Below are positions 33,636-43,168 of a stretch of DNA of 64,000 bases, one piece after another. A program made the position numbers and the translations under genes. The stretch is from Carex sylvatica (taxonomy: Eukaryota; Streptophyta; Magnoliopsida; Poales; Cyperaceae): positions 62,001 to 126,000 of the forward strand of contig CAXKVR010000060.1 of assembly GCA_964058845.1 (NCBI GenBank), in the 5' to 3' direction. The notes beneath the pieces are model-generated. The model was not told the origin of the DNA. It did no database searches and worked only from the letters and a program-made list of their open reading frames with translations. Positions within the stretch are counted from its first letter, which is position 1; each line of letters starts with the position of its first letter.

Positions 33636-35777
33636 ATGGCAGAAAACATGAGCGTTTCGAATCCGTCGATTCCGTTGTTCAAGGGAGACAACTATGAGTT
33701 TTGGAGCATCAAGATACGAACTTTGCTCAAGTCTCAAGGTCTATGGGAATTGGTGGAGACGGGAGCACCGGGCATAGATCCCACACCAGCAGAAACAGCG
33801 AAGCGAGATGCGAAGGCGCTGTTCTTCATTCAACAAGCCGTTGTTGACACGGTGTTCACAAAAATAGCAGCAACGGCATCGGCAAAGGAGGCCTGGACAA
33901 CCCTGAAAACTGCATTCCAGGGAAGTTCGAAAGTCCGCGAGATAAAGCTACAAGGCTTGAGAAGAGAGTTTGAGACGTTGGACATGAATCAAGGCGAATC
34001 TATTCAAACATTTCTCACAAGAGTCACATCCACCGTCAACCAAATCAAGAGTTGTGGTGAAGATATCACAGAAAAGATAGTGGTTATGAAGGTACTCCGC
34101 AGCCTTACAACAAAATTTGACCATGTCGTGGCAGCAATCGAAGAGTCCAAGGACCTGTCCACATACTCTTTCGACGAGTTGATGGGATCACTGCAGGTCC
34201 ATGAAGTTCGTCTCAACCGATCAGAAGTGAAGGATGACACCAAAGCTTTCTATACCAAGGGTGATTCCTCAAGAAGCCAACAGCAAGGCAGAGGTCTAGG
34301 CCAAGGTAACAGCAGAGGTCGTGGAAGAGGCAAGAGCAGTGGAGACAACCGTCAACAACAACAAACAACAAAGAAGGATATTGAGTGCTACTATTGCCAC
34401 AAGTTTGGTCACGTCAAGGCAGACTGCTACAAGAAGAAGTGGAAAGACGGACAAGGCAAGCAAGGCGTTGAATGCCACTATTGTCACAAAATCGGCCATG
34501 TGCAGGCTGATTGCTACAAGAAGAAGCGTGAGGAAGAACAAGCCAATATTGTAGAGGAAAATGAGCAACCATCACTCTTCATGGCACACACCGAAAGCAA
34601 GATTGATGCAAGCAGCAAGAGCACAGTAGGAGTGCATATAAAAGAAAATGGTGGCAGCAGTCCAGGAAGTGGCAAAATCATGGTGAGTAGAAATATTTTG
34701 TTTGATGAAAAAGCCCTCAAGGTGGAGAATCTAGGGCTCAATCGTAAGAGGCCGTTGAAGCTAGTGTACAACCATGATATACGACTAGCTCAGATGCCAG
34801 AAAAATGTAGTTTCAAGGTGTTGAGAGATATTGTGACAAAGATTTTTCCTTCATTAAAATCTGTGCTGATCAAGTACAAGGATTCTGATGGGGATCTGGT
34901 TACCATTACTGATACACAAGTGCTGAGGATGGCAGAATCATGTTTTGACCAGCCTGTACAGATGGAGGCAGAGAAAGAAGAAAAAGGACTTTCCTTGATG
35001 AGACTATATATTGTAGAAGTCAATCCTGAGCAAGAGCCTACAATCACGGAGGAGGAAGATCATGTAGTCGAAGAAGAAGAAGAGCCCATAGAAGAAAAGA
35101 TAGGAGAGGGAGATGAAAAAGAAGAGTTTACAAAAGGAAGGAATATTGATAAGAAGAGAGAAGTAAGAATTCTAGCACTAGATGGCAGTGGATTGACTCC
35201 AGACCTGTTAACCCAAGCAGAGGTAATCATGGAAAGAGGAGGTGACATGCCAAGTCAAGTGTCTGATTCCTTTGGAAATGGAAGAGGTTTTCTGGAGATG
35301 AAAAGTATTAAGGGAGATATTTTGAAAAAGATGATCACAGAAGATACTGTTATCAAGCAAGAGAAGGTAATTGTCAAGGTTGGTGAAAGTTCAAAGCAAG
35401 CAACTGTGGCGTTGTCAACCTCTGAGGCAAAATATTCAGCAGTCGGTTCAGCGGCTTGTCAAGCAGTTTTGTTGAGGCGTATACTTGCTGATTTTGAGCA
35501 GGAACAGCAACAGCCTACAGTGATATTCTGTGACAACCAATCAGCAATAGCAATGGCGCAAAATCCAGAAGTTCATGAAAGGACCAAGCATATTGACATA
35601 AGTGTTCATCTCATTCGTGACCTTGTGACAAATGGTGACGTTGAGATCAGATATGTCAATTCAGACAAGCAGGTAGCAGTCGTGCTTACGAAGGCATTGG
35701 CACAAAGCAAATTTGAACAATTTCGTTCGGCACATGGAGTTGGCAATTTTGTATCAAGGGGGAGTGTTGAATATTGA
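33636..35777 (+). CDS. Gag-PB1-RNase H fusion protein of the copia element
   Basis: An intact 713-residue ORF. Residues about 1-230 are copia Gag (IPLFKGDNYEFWSIKIRTLL near 11). Two CCHC knuckles follow, CYYCHKFGHVKADC (251-264) and CHYCHKIGHVQADC (280-293), from a local duplication. At about 330 the retroelement sequence stops. Residues about 372-465 read as a PB1 domain: basic start RKRPLKLVY, then IKYKDSDGDLVTITDTQ as the acidic OPCA motif, ending LYIVEVNPEQEP. From memory this is closest to plant TPR-PB1 (PHOX/CLMP1-type) proteins. A Glu-rich linker and an unrecognised segment (about 500-585) follow. Copia RNase H resumes at about 588 (ATVALSTSEAKY, FCDNQSAIAMA, RTKHIDI) but lacks its first catalytic aspartate. 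All parts are in one frame. Protease, integrase and RT are absent. The PB1 could mediate head-to-tail protein assembly with Gag; that is inference. Confidence 0.85.
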   Translation: MAENMSVSNPSIPLFKGDNYEFWSIKIRTLLKSQGLWELVETGAPGIDPTPAETAKRDAKALFFIQQAVVDTVFTKIAATASAKEAWTTLKTAFQGSSKVREIKLQGLRREFETLDMNQGESIQTFLTRVTSTVNQIKSCGEDITEKIVVMKVLRSLTTKFDHVVAAIEESKDLSTYSFDELMGSLQVHEVRLNRSEVKDDTKAFYTKGDSSRSQQQGRGLGQGNSRGRGRGKSSGDNRQQQQTTKKDIECYYCHKFGHVKADCYKKKWKDGQGKQGVECHYCHKIGHVQADCYKKKREEEQANIVEENEQPSLFMAHTESKIDASSKSTVGVHIKENGGSSPGSGKIMVSRNILFDEKALKVENLGLNRKRPLKLVYNHDIRLAQMPEKCSFKVLRDIVTKIFPSLKSVLIKYKDSDGDLVTITDTQVLRMAESCFDQPVQMEAEKEEKGLSLMRLYIVEVNPEQEPTITEEEDHVVEEEEEPIEEKIGEGDEKEEFTKGRNIDKKREVRILALDGSGLTPDLLTQAEVIMERGGDMPSQVSDSFGNGRGFLEMKSIKGDILKKMITEDTVIKQEKVIVKVGESSKQATVALSTSEAKYSAVGSAACQAVLLRRILADFEQEQQQPTVIFCDNQSAIAMAQNPEVHERTKHIDISVHLIRDLVTNGDVEIRYVNSDKQVAVVLTKALAQSKFEQFRSAHGVGNFVSRGSVEY
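34749..35031 (+). other. PB1 domain coding segment, host-derived
   Basis: Encodes residues 372-465 of the fusion ORF. Hallmarks seen: a conserved lysine in the first strand (PLKLVY), a central VLRDIV helix, the acidic DSDGD turn and a closing beta strand LYIVEV. Plant TPR-PB1 proteins have the same order, with similar wording around the IRxAQxP and QEP residues (recalled, not searched). The segment has no introns, which fits capture through RNA. Confidence 0.75.
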
Positions 35778-36111
35778 TACAAAATTAGAATCCGAATATT
35801 TCAGATTTAGAGATCTGGATGCAACGTGTTGTGATGTATTTTTAGGCATGTAGTTGAGTTAGTGGGTTCTATAATTAGTCATGTAGGTTTTGTTTATAAT
35901 AGCATGATACATGGGGAATAATTCTATTTTGGGGACTGCTTGTAATAGGAGGATAGGTAGTGGGGTCCTAAATTTAGATGTTCTAGATTTAGATTAATGT
36001 TTAGCTATAAATTGAGATGTACTTTGTATCCGAATTAAGGAAGCAATAGAAGTTAAATTTCAGCAGTAAATTTGTTCTCTCTATTGTTGTATCCTTCAGA
36101 AATTTTCAACA
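35765..36111 (+). repeat. 3' LTR of the PB1-carrying copia element
   Basis: 347 bp directly after the polypurine tract. The last codons of the fusion ORF run 13 bases into this LTR. The right target copy CTAAT follows at 36112-36116. Confidence 0.93.
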
Positions 36112-36598
36112 CTAATTGCTGAATTCGAATCAAAAGGCAGGTTATATAGATAACTCATGTGCAGTAGCATTTACAACAAAACACACCATAGAATGTTCAC
36201 ATAGGCAACATACATACTGATACAAGCAAGAAAGATCAATAGCCATTTCATTATTTTACAAAATTTACTAGTGAAATCGTAAGAGGTAAGATAAGAATGC
36301 AATAATGTTTTTATTATTTCTTGATTACATTTCACAGTACATTGTATTGCCCTTTATATAGAGAATGTAGTTACAAGCTCAATCACAGAAGCATGTAGAC
36401 GCATAGTCTGTTATAACTAATTATCTCAACTACCATCCTAATAGCCTATGCTAACTAACTGTGTTGACCGATCTTGAGTATGCATTGACTGATCTTGAGC
36501 AGTCACTGTGATGACTCTATTAACTAGCTTTTTTTTTTTCGTTAAAAGGTCAGATAGAGACTTGGTATCATAAAAGACCAGGAAATTTCCCAAGTAAA

Positions 36599-37783
36599 TC
36601 ATCTTGGCAGTTCCATGGAATATTGCATGCTAGTCTCTAGACTATACTGTCTAGTGACTTCTTCTTCTCTACCACCTGAGTAACTAGAATTTTCTGCAAT
36701 CCTGGGCCCACTCAACAATGGCACAAGCGCATCTGTGTCCATGTGAGCTGACTCTTGCTCTATGGCTTGTCGGAGCCTTTCCAATTCGGATGCCACTTTC
36801 CTCATCGTTGGCCGCTCTTCTCCTTTCAAGCTCAAACATTTATTAGTAAGCCTTCCAATGGCTTCTATTTGCTCAAAACCAGCTTCCTCTATTATATAAG
36901 GCTCCATCATTTGCGCCAGCTGGCCTTGGCAAAAAAGCATGTTAATATATGCAGCTAAACCTTGGATTTCGGTCGGTCTATCAAGGGAGATAGGCTTTTC
37001 CCTTAACCACAACTCAGCTAGAACAACCCCAAAACTGTATACATCACTCTTCTCTGTTAGTTTATGCATAGTAAAGTACTCGGGGTCTAAATACCCAAAA
37101 GTCCCTTGTAGTTACATGAGCTTGGTCAAATGGCAAAGATCTTGATGCACCAAAGTCGGATATTTTAGCAGTGTAATTCCTGTCTAGCAAGATATTTGCT
37201 GATTTAATATCCCTGTGAATGATTGGTGGAGAAGCAGCTGAGTGCAAATAATCCAATGCTCCTGAAATATCTGCAGCTATTTGCAGTCTATCTTTCCACG
37301 GTAAAGGAATAGGATCATGGATGCGGTTAAACAGCGTTCCATTAGGTATAAATTCATACACCAGCAACGGGACTTCAGTCTCTAGGCAGCAACCCAAAAG
37401 CTTGACCACATTTCTGTGGTTTATTTGAGAAAGGATGATAATCTCATTTATGAACTGTTCTACTTGGCTTTCCTCAGAAAGCTTTGATTTCTTTATGGCA
37501 ACCAGACTTTTGTCTTGGGGAATTCCCCTGTATACAGTACCAACTCCTCCTCGGCCGAGGACTTGGCTCTCATTGTAGTTATCTCTGGCCTTTTTGAGCT
37601 GTTCTTCCATGAAAATCTTTGTTTTTGGATCGATTCCTTCAGCACCATATCGTTGTTTCAGCACGTGCCCTCCATTTTGTCTGAAGAAATTGGCTCTCCT
37701 TTTTGTGAGTTCCCTTTTCTTGAAAGCCAAATAGGTAAAGAAACTTGCAGCAGTCAATATGAACAAGGAACCAAGCCCTAAAC
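36599..37783 (-). pseudogene. WAK exon 3: transmembrane helix and Ser/Thr kinase, frameshifted
   Basis: After acceptor TTTTTGCAG the exon opens with a hydrophobic helix ([20 protein letters not shown]), then a kinase. It has a glycine loop [15 protein letters not shown] with the ATP lysine, the catalytic [12 protein letters not shown], and DFGAS. Just after HVTT the frame breaks near 37107; the expected continuation [11 protein letters not shown] is found in the next frame. The C-lobe then runs normally ([17 protein letters not shown]) to TGA at 36599-36601. The catalytic residues are present but lie on the wrong side of the frameshift from the substrate-binding lobe. Confidence 0.88.
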
Positions 37784-38141
37784 CTGCAAAAATTGTTCAG
37801 AATAATTTTTTTTAAGTGCTAATTTCTGCATTTATTTGTCAGACATGTCCTAGTTACTTCATGCAAAATTTATAGAAATAAAATCCTCCAATAAAATTCA
37901 TTTGCTCAGTTAATAACACAAAATAACTTCAATCCTCCACTACCCAACCCTGAATTGCTCCAATAGAAATCAGAATGATATAACTTGAGATTTCAATACG
38001 ATCCAAACTCAAAACAACTAAATCTAATAACGGATGTGAATTCCTCAGGTCCGGATGTAACCCAAACAAGCCAAGAACATACATTTTAGTTTGTTCTGGG
38101 GATGAGTATGGATATCCATGTGAACAAAACAAGTCAATGTC

Positions 38142-38391
38142 TAATAAGCATAAAATGGATCTCTCCATTTAGGCTCAAACTTTAGATTAGATCATAGGAA
38201 GAATATATTGAGATATGGCAAGAATATCAGAATGGATCTCAATCCCGTCTACAGCTCAATTTTATATTTTACTATCTTTGCTCTCTGCGCACAACAGCCA
38301 TATATATGAGGCTTGCTTGTAATCTTTACTGTGTATCAAAACAATACAGATAATGAAAACCTAAATATATTTCCAAATACCTTTTCCTTTA
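38142..38391 (+). repeat. 5' LTR of the full-length copia element
   Basis: 250 bp, TAATAAGC...TTCCTTTA, with no difference from the 3' LTR found by eye. TATATATGAGGC near 38310 is a plausible TATA box. Length and target duplication fix the unusual TA ends. Confidence 0.93.
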
Positions 38392-38407
38392 TGGTATCAG
38401 AGCAACT

Positions 38408-41400
38408 ATGGCCGACGCCGCACAGACTCCTCCTCCCACCAGTCCAATAATACCAATCAATTTTCCCATTGCCACGAAACTTAATCAAAATAATTATCTC
38501 ACATGGAAATCTCAAATACAACCCATTATCCACGGTTTCAATTTAAACCATTTTTTAGATGAACCAGCACCAACAAAGACCATTCAAACCGAAGCCGGTG
38601 TGACTCAAGATAACCCGGCTTTTCACCCATGGAACCTCCAGGATCAATTTCTCCTTGGTTGGATTCGCTCATCACTAACCGAAGGTATTCAAGGACAAGT
38701 TGCTAATTGTCTCACTACACGCGAGCTTTGGTCTACGCTTCGACAGATTTATTCCGCCACCTCCCGGGCTCGCCTCACAGACTTGAAATGCCAACTTCAA
38801 ACCACCACCAAAGGAACATCCTCTTGCACCGACTATCTTCAGGCCATGCGACGTATAGCAGATGAACTTGCTTTTTGTGGTTCCCCTATGCCCGACGAAG
38901 ATCTAGTTATGACGGTTCTTAACGGGTTAGGTCCGGAATTCGATTCCTTTGTCATCTCCGTCACCACTTCAGGTAGACCTTTTACTTTTGCTGACCTTCA
39001 TGGACACCTTCTTAGCCATGAGTCTCGGCTCCAAGGCCACACTTCTAGCACCGGCCTTCTTCCATCACCGCCCAACCCCACGGCATTTATAGCAAAAACC
39101 AACAATAACTATCAAAACCGGCCTCCTAACCACCAAAACCGATCCAATAATTACCAAAATCGTACCAATAACCATCAACCCCGACCTAACAACTATCAAA
39201 ACCGGCCTCCTAACCAATACCAGTCCCCATCTAATAACCCCCAACCACGTTATTCCAACAATAATTATCACCCCAAACCGAAATCTATTTCAAATAGCCA
39301 AAGACCGAACTACCAACCAAATCCGAAACCTCAATGTCAAATTTGCACCAAATTTGGTCATGTAGCCAAAGAATGCTATTTTAGGTATGAAGTTGATCCA
39401 ACATATCAAGGCCGGCCACCCACCTTCCAAGCCTATGTAGCCGAACCCTCCTCCTCTACCAATTCCTCCACCGAATGGGTGCTAGACTCGGGCGCTACCA
39501 ATCATGTCACTCATGATCTCAACAATCTCTCTTCTTTTTTCAATTATGATGGGCAAGATACTCTCCAAATTGGCAATGGTACGGGTTTGTCAATTCTTCA
39601 CATTGGTTCATCTACTCTCACTTTCTCTTCTCATCCTATCTCTCTAAATAACATATTACATGTTCCAAGCTTTTCAAGGAACCTCTTAAGCCTCTCACAA
39701 CTTATACAAGATAATCCTCATTTAACCATTGAATTTTCCTCTTTCTCTTGTTTTTTAAAGGACCACCTCACCAAGACTACTATTCTCCAAGTTCCTTGCA
39801 ATAATGGACTCTTCTTCTTTTCACAACCTCGCTCCACACCACTTCAAGCTTTCCTTGGTGTCCGTGCTTCGGCCGATACTTGGCACGCTCGCCTTGGACA
39901 TCCATCCTCCACTACTACCTTACATTTACTACAAAATTCTCATTTACCTTGTAATTCAAATAAGTTGAGCACTTGCCATGATTGTTTTTTGGCCAAGTCT
40001 CACAAACTTCCTTTTACTCCTTCTATCTCCTCTACTACTAAACCTTTAGAACTTGTTCATTCGGATGTTTGGGGTCCTTCCCCTGTTATTTCATATAATG
40101 GCTTTCGGTTTTATGTGATTTTTGTTGATGATTTCTCGAAATTTACATGGATTTATTTTATGAAACACAAAAGCGAAGTACCTCACCTCTTTTCCCTCTT
40201 CAAAGCTCAAGCCGAAAACTTGCTCTCAAATACAATTAAAACATTGCGCACGGATGGAGGAACCGAATACCTTCCAATTGCAACTAAATTTCCCAATATA
40301 ATACACCAAACCACTTGCCCCTACACACCTCAACAAAATGGACTAGCCGAAAGAAAGCATCGACACATTATTGAATTAACCTTGGCCGTCATGTCCCATG
40401 CTTCTATCCCTTCCCTTTATTGGGATGAGATTTGTTCAAGTATTGTCTATCTCATTAACCGCCTCCCATCACCATCCCACAACTCCAAAATCCCTTATAC
40501 CGAACTTTTCAATAAACAACCCGATTACTCATTTCTTCGTATCCTCGGTTGCCAATGCTTTCCGTATACTCGGCCATATAACTGTCACAAACTTGAGAAC
40601 CGTGCTCTTCCTTGTATTTTCCTTGGCTATGCAACAAATCAAAAGGGCTACCGATGCTTACACTTGCCATCCAACCGCCTTTACATCTCGCGACATGTTC
40701 AATTTGATGAAAAATACTTTCCCTTTAAAATTACCAACCAAAACCCATCTGCCTCTGCCTCCACCGAAACACCTCAAATTTTTTCTTTTGCACCAGCCCC
40801 TTTTTACCACCAGGCCGAACCCTTCTCCATCTCTTCAGCAGCCCCAACCAACACAATTTCAGCCCAACAACACCCCACTTCGCACCAGCCCAACAGGGAC
40901 ACTATGCCGCCTTCTAATCATCCCACCTCCTCTACCAGCGAACCTCAACCCAATCAAACCAGCAGCAGCTCTAACCCGCCTACTGCACCTACACCCAACC
41001 ACCCCATGACCACACGACTTCGTGATAACACAAGAAAACCACGTGTCTTTCCCGACCATGTTGCCTTCTCTGCTACTCTGGAATCCGAACCCCATAACTT
41101 CTCTCAAGCAAATACTCAACCCGAATGGCGCAATGCTATGGCCCTTGAGATGAATGCTCTTGTTCAAAATAACACTTGGACTTTGGTTCCTTCTCACCCG
41201 AATCAACAAGTCATTGGATGTAAATGGGTCTATAAAATCAAACGGCGAGCCGATGGTTCCATTGAGCGTTACAAGGCACGATTAGTGGCCAAAGGATATA
41301 ACCAAGTCGAAGGTATCGATTATTTTGACACCTTCAGCCCTGTTGTCCGACCCACTACGATCCGGTTAATTCTTTCTATTGCCATCTCATCTCATTGGCC

Positions 41401-42622
41401 TATTCGACAGCTAGATGTTCACAATGCATTTTTGAATGGTGACCTATCCGAAAAGGTACTCATGTCTCAACCACCAGGCTTTATTAACCCTGATTACCCT
41501 AATCATGTTTGCCTTCTCTCTAAGGCACTCTATGGCCTCAAACAATCATCCCGTGCTTGGTTCAACAAACTCAGTTCGGTTTTGCTCTCTCATGATTTTG
41601 TGGCCTCTACCTATGATCCTTCGCTCTTCACATCCCACTCCAAGGACCATACCACTATGATTTTAATCTATGTGGATGACATCTTAATAACTGGTAGCAA
41701 CCCTTTACATGTTCAAAGAATCATTGACCAACTTCAACAAGCCTTTTCTCTAAAAGACCTTGGCCCTTTACACTATTTTTTGGGGATTGAAGTTACATCT
41801 CAACCTCATGGCTCCCAATTTTCTCAAACCAAATACCTCACCGATCTCCTTACAAGAACCAATATGTTTTCGGCTAAGCCTTGCTCCACACCCATGGCCA
41901 CAAATTCCAACCTTTCAAGTGATGACAGTACACCATTTCATGACCCAACCCTATACAGAAGCATAGTTGGTGCTCTCCAATATGCTACTATTACTAGGCC
42001 GGATCTCTCTTTTGCCGTTAACAAGGTTTCTCAATTCATGCATGCTCCAACCATCAACCATTGGTCCGCGGTTAAGCGTATCTTGCGCTATATCCGTGGT
42101 TCCCTTGACCATGGCCTCTTCATTCACTCCGATTCCTCAAATTCTTTACATGCTTATAGTGATGCCGATTGGGCCGGCTCCATTGATGATCGGCGCTCCA
42201 CTACCGGTTTTTGCATCTACTTAGGCCGAAACCTAATTTCATGGAGTGCTAAGAAACAACCCACTGTATCGCGCTCAAGCACCGAAGCCGAATATCGAAG
42301 CTTAGCAATTACTTGTGCCGAACTTCTTTGGGTCCAATACCTGCTAGCCGAACTCAACATCTCTCTGGTCACAACCCCAACTCTTTGGTGTGATAATCTT
42401 GGTGCCACATTTCTCGCGGCAAACCCAATGTTTCATGCAAGAACCAAACATGTTGAAATTGATTACCACTTCGTTCGCGAAAGAGTTGCTTCCAATGAGC
42501 TACAGGTTAAATTCTTATGTTCAAAGGATCAACTAGTGGACATTTTTACCAAGCCTTTGCCTCCAACAAGATTTTCATTTCTTCGCTCCAAGCTTTCAAT
42601 GGCTCCTGCCACTTCCGCTTGA
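38408..42622 (+). CDS. Gag-Pol polyprotein of the full-length copia element, Ale/Retrofit-like
   Basis: A 1404-residue uninterrupted ORF. In order: copia Gag (about 20-230); an Asn/Pro/Gln-rich tandem-repeat linker (about 225-300, repeats of NYQNRPPN); a CCHC knuckle CQICTKFGHVAKEC (309-322); protease WVLDSGATNHVT (357-368); integrase zinc region starting WHARLGHP (492); integrase core D553, D616 and E648; reverse transcriptase with YVDDILITGS (1088-1097); and RNase H with SDADWAG near 1250, RSSTEAEY and the final RTKHVEIDYHFVRE. Between the second D and the E only 31 residues lie, against 35 usual for copia integrase. All other motifs look intact. Lineage by motif wording is Ale/Retrofit-like, moderately sure. 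The start ATG is 4 bases after the primer site. Confidence 0.95.
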   Translation: MADAAQTPPPTSPIIPINFPIATKLNQNNYLTWKSQIQPIIHGFNLNHFLDEPAPTKTIQTEAGVTQDNPAFHPWNLQDQFLLGWIRSSLTEGIQGQVANCLTTRELWSTLRQIYSATSRARLTDLKCQLQTTTKGTSSCTDYLQAMRRIADELAFCGSPMPDEDLVMTVLNGLGPEFDSFVISVTTSGRPFTFADLHGHLLSHESRLQGHTSSTGLLPSPPNPTAFIAKTNNNYQNRPPNHQNRSNNYQNRTNNHQPRPNNYQNRPPNQYQSPSNNPQPRYSNNNYHPKPKSISNSQRPNYQPNPKPQCQICTKFGHVAKECYFRYEVDPTYQGRPPTFQAYVAEPSSSTNSSTEWVLDSGATNHVTHDLNNLSSFFNYDGQDTLQIGNGTGLSILHIGSSTLTFSSHPISLNNILHVPSFSRNLLSLSQLIQDNPHLTIEFSSFSCFLKDHLTKTTILQVPCNNGLFFFSQPRSTPLQAFLGVRASADTWHARLGHPSSTTTLHLLQNSHLPCNSNKLSTCHDCFLAKSHKLPFTPSISSTTKPLELVHSDVWGPSPVISYNGFRFYVIFVDDFSKFTWIYFMKHKSEVPHLFSLFKAQAENLLSNTIKTLRTDGGTEYLPIATKFPNIIHQTTCPYTPQQNGLAERKHRHIIELTLAVMSHASIPSLYWDEICSSIVYLINRLPSPSHNSKIPYTELFNKQPDYSFLRILGCQCFPYTRPYNCHKLENRALPCIFLGYATNQKGYRCLHLPSNRLYISRHVQFDEKYFPFKITNQNPSASASTETPQIFSFAPAPFYHQAEPFSISSAAPTNTISAQQHPTSHQPNRDTMPPSNHPTSSTSEPQPNQTSSSSNPPTAPTPNHPMTTRLRDNTRKPRVFPDHVAFSATLESEPHNFSQANTQPEWRNAMALEMNALVQNNTWTLVPSHPNQQVIGCKWVYKIKRRADGSIERYKARLVAKGYNQVEGIDYFDTFSPVVRPTTIRLILSIAISSHWPIRQLDVHNAFLNGDLSEKVLMSQPPGFINPDYPNHVCLLSKALYGLKQSSRAWFNKLSSVLLSHDFVASTYDPSLFTSHSKDHTTMILIYVDDILITGSNPLHVQRIIDQLQQAFSLKDLGPLHYFLGIEVTSQPHGSQFSQTKYLTDLLTRTNMFSAKPCSTPMATNSNLSSDDSTPFHDPTLYRSIVGALQYATITRPDLSFAVNKVSQFMHAPTINHWSAVKRILRYIRGSLDHGLFIHSDSSNSLHAYSDADWAGSIDDRRSTTGFCIYLGRNLISWSAKKQPTVSRSSTEAEYRSLAITCAELLWVQYLLAELNISLVTTPTLWCDNLGATFLAANPMFHARTKHVEIDYHFVRERVASNELQVKFLCSKDQLVDIFTKPLPPTRFSFLRSKLSMAPATSA

Positions 42623-42630
42623 GGGGGGTG

Positions 42631-42880
42631 TAATAAGCATAAAATGGATCTCTCCATTTAGGCTCAAACTTTAGATTAGATCATAGGAAGAATATATTGA
42701 GATATGGCAAGAATATCAGAATGGATCTCAATCCCGTCTACAGCTCAATTTTATATTTTACTATCTTTGCTCTCTGCGCACAACAGCCATATATATGAGG
42801 CTTGCTTGTAATCTTTACTGTGTATCAAAACAATACAGATAATGAAAACCTAAATATATTTCCAAATACCTTTTCCTTTA
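42631..42880 (+). repeat. 3' LTR of the full-length copia element
   Basis: 250 bp, directly after the polypurine tract and directly before the target copy ATGTC at 42881-42885. It appears identical to the 5' LTR. Confidence 0.93.
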
Positions 42881-43009
42881 ATGTCCCATAACAACATATA
42901 TAACACAAAGTCAGAGAATTCTTAGTCCCTCTTCGCATTTAGTTTGTTATGCTATGTTATTTAATTATGGTTGTTTTCAAGTCCTAAATGATTTCTACAT
43001 GTCCATTAC

Positions 43010-43168
43010 CTAAGGTAAGGTCAAGTGGAAAGACCCTCCTGCAGCCACTTCCTTGCTTCTTGCCATCACCAATCATACCTTTGGGGCAAGAGCAAGACAC
43101 ATTTCCTATTTCATTGATGCAATTCCCGATGCAAGGGTTCAAATCTGGATCCTTGCATTCATTGATAT
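43010..43168 (-). pseudogene. WAK exon 2: calcium-binding EGF-like domain
   Basis: 159 bp between acceptor TTTTTCAG and donor TTAG|GTAATG, entering and leaving in phase 1. It starts DINECKDPDLNPC, the calcium-binding EGF signature, and continues with CINEIGNVSCSCPKGMIGDG, so the cysteine pattern is intact. This exon itself has no frameshift. Confidence 0.88.

Larger units (their letters stand above)
33243..36111 (+). mobile_element. Ty1/copia retrotransposon carrying a transduced host PB1 sequence
   Basis: Two 347-bp LTRs (33243-33589 and 35765-36111, TGTTGAAT...TTCAACA/TTCCAACA) differ at only two sites by eye. They are flanked by a perfect 5-bp duplication CTAAT (33238-33242 and 36112-36116). 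A perfect initiator tRNA-Met primer site TGGTATCAGAGC is at 33593-33604 and a polypurine tract AAGGGGGAG at 35756-35764. The single internal ORF keeps Gag at the front and the end of RNase H at the back. Protease, integrase and reverse transcriptase are missing and replaced by foreign sequence that includes a PB1 domain. The element is young and non-autonomous, yet has all cis sites for replication in trans. Confidence 0.93.
38142..42880 (+). mobile_element. Ty1/copia retrotransposon, full-length, identical LTRs, TA...TA ends
   Basis: Two 250-bp LTRs (38142-38391 and 42631-42880) that look identical, flanked by a perfect 5-bp duplication ATGTC (38137-38141 and 42881-42885). The LTRs begin TAATAAGC and end CCTTTA, so the termini are TA...TA instead of TG...CA. 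The primer site TGGTATCAGAGC (38392-38403) directly abuts the LTR and a polypurine tract GAGGGGGGTG (42621-42630) precedes the 3' LTR. One complete Gag-Pol ORF lies inside. Everything points to a very recent insertion. It lies in intron 2 of the WAK relic, in the opposite orientation to that gene. Confidence 0.95.

Noticed and set aside
33636..35777. The PB1-containing ORF as an ordinary host gene
   Set aside because: It lies exactly between two LTRs with a primer site, polypurine tract and target duplications, and its first third is copia Gag.
39065..39271. Antisense frame in the copia linker
   Set aside because: It is the complement of the Asn/Pro/Gln repeat region of Gag-Pol and shows no independent signal.
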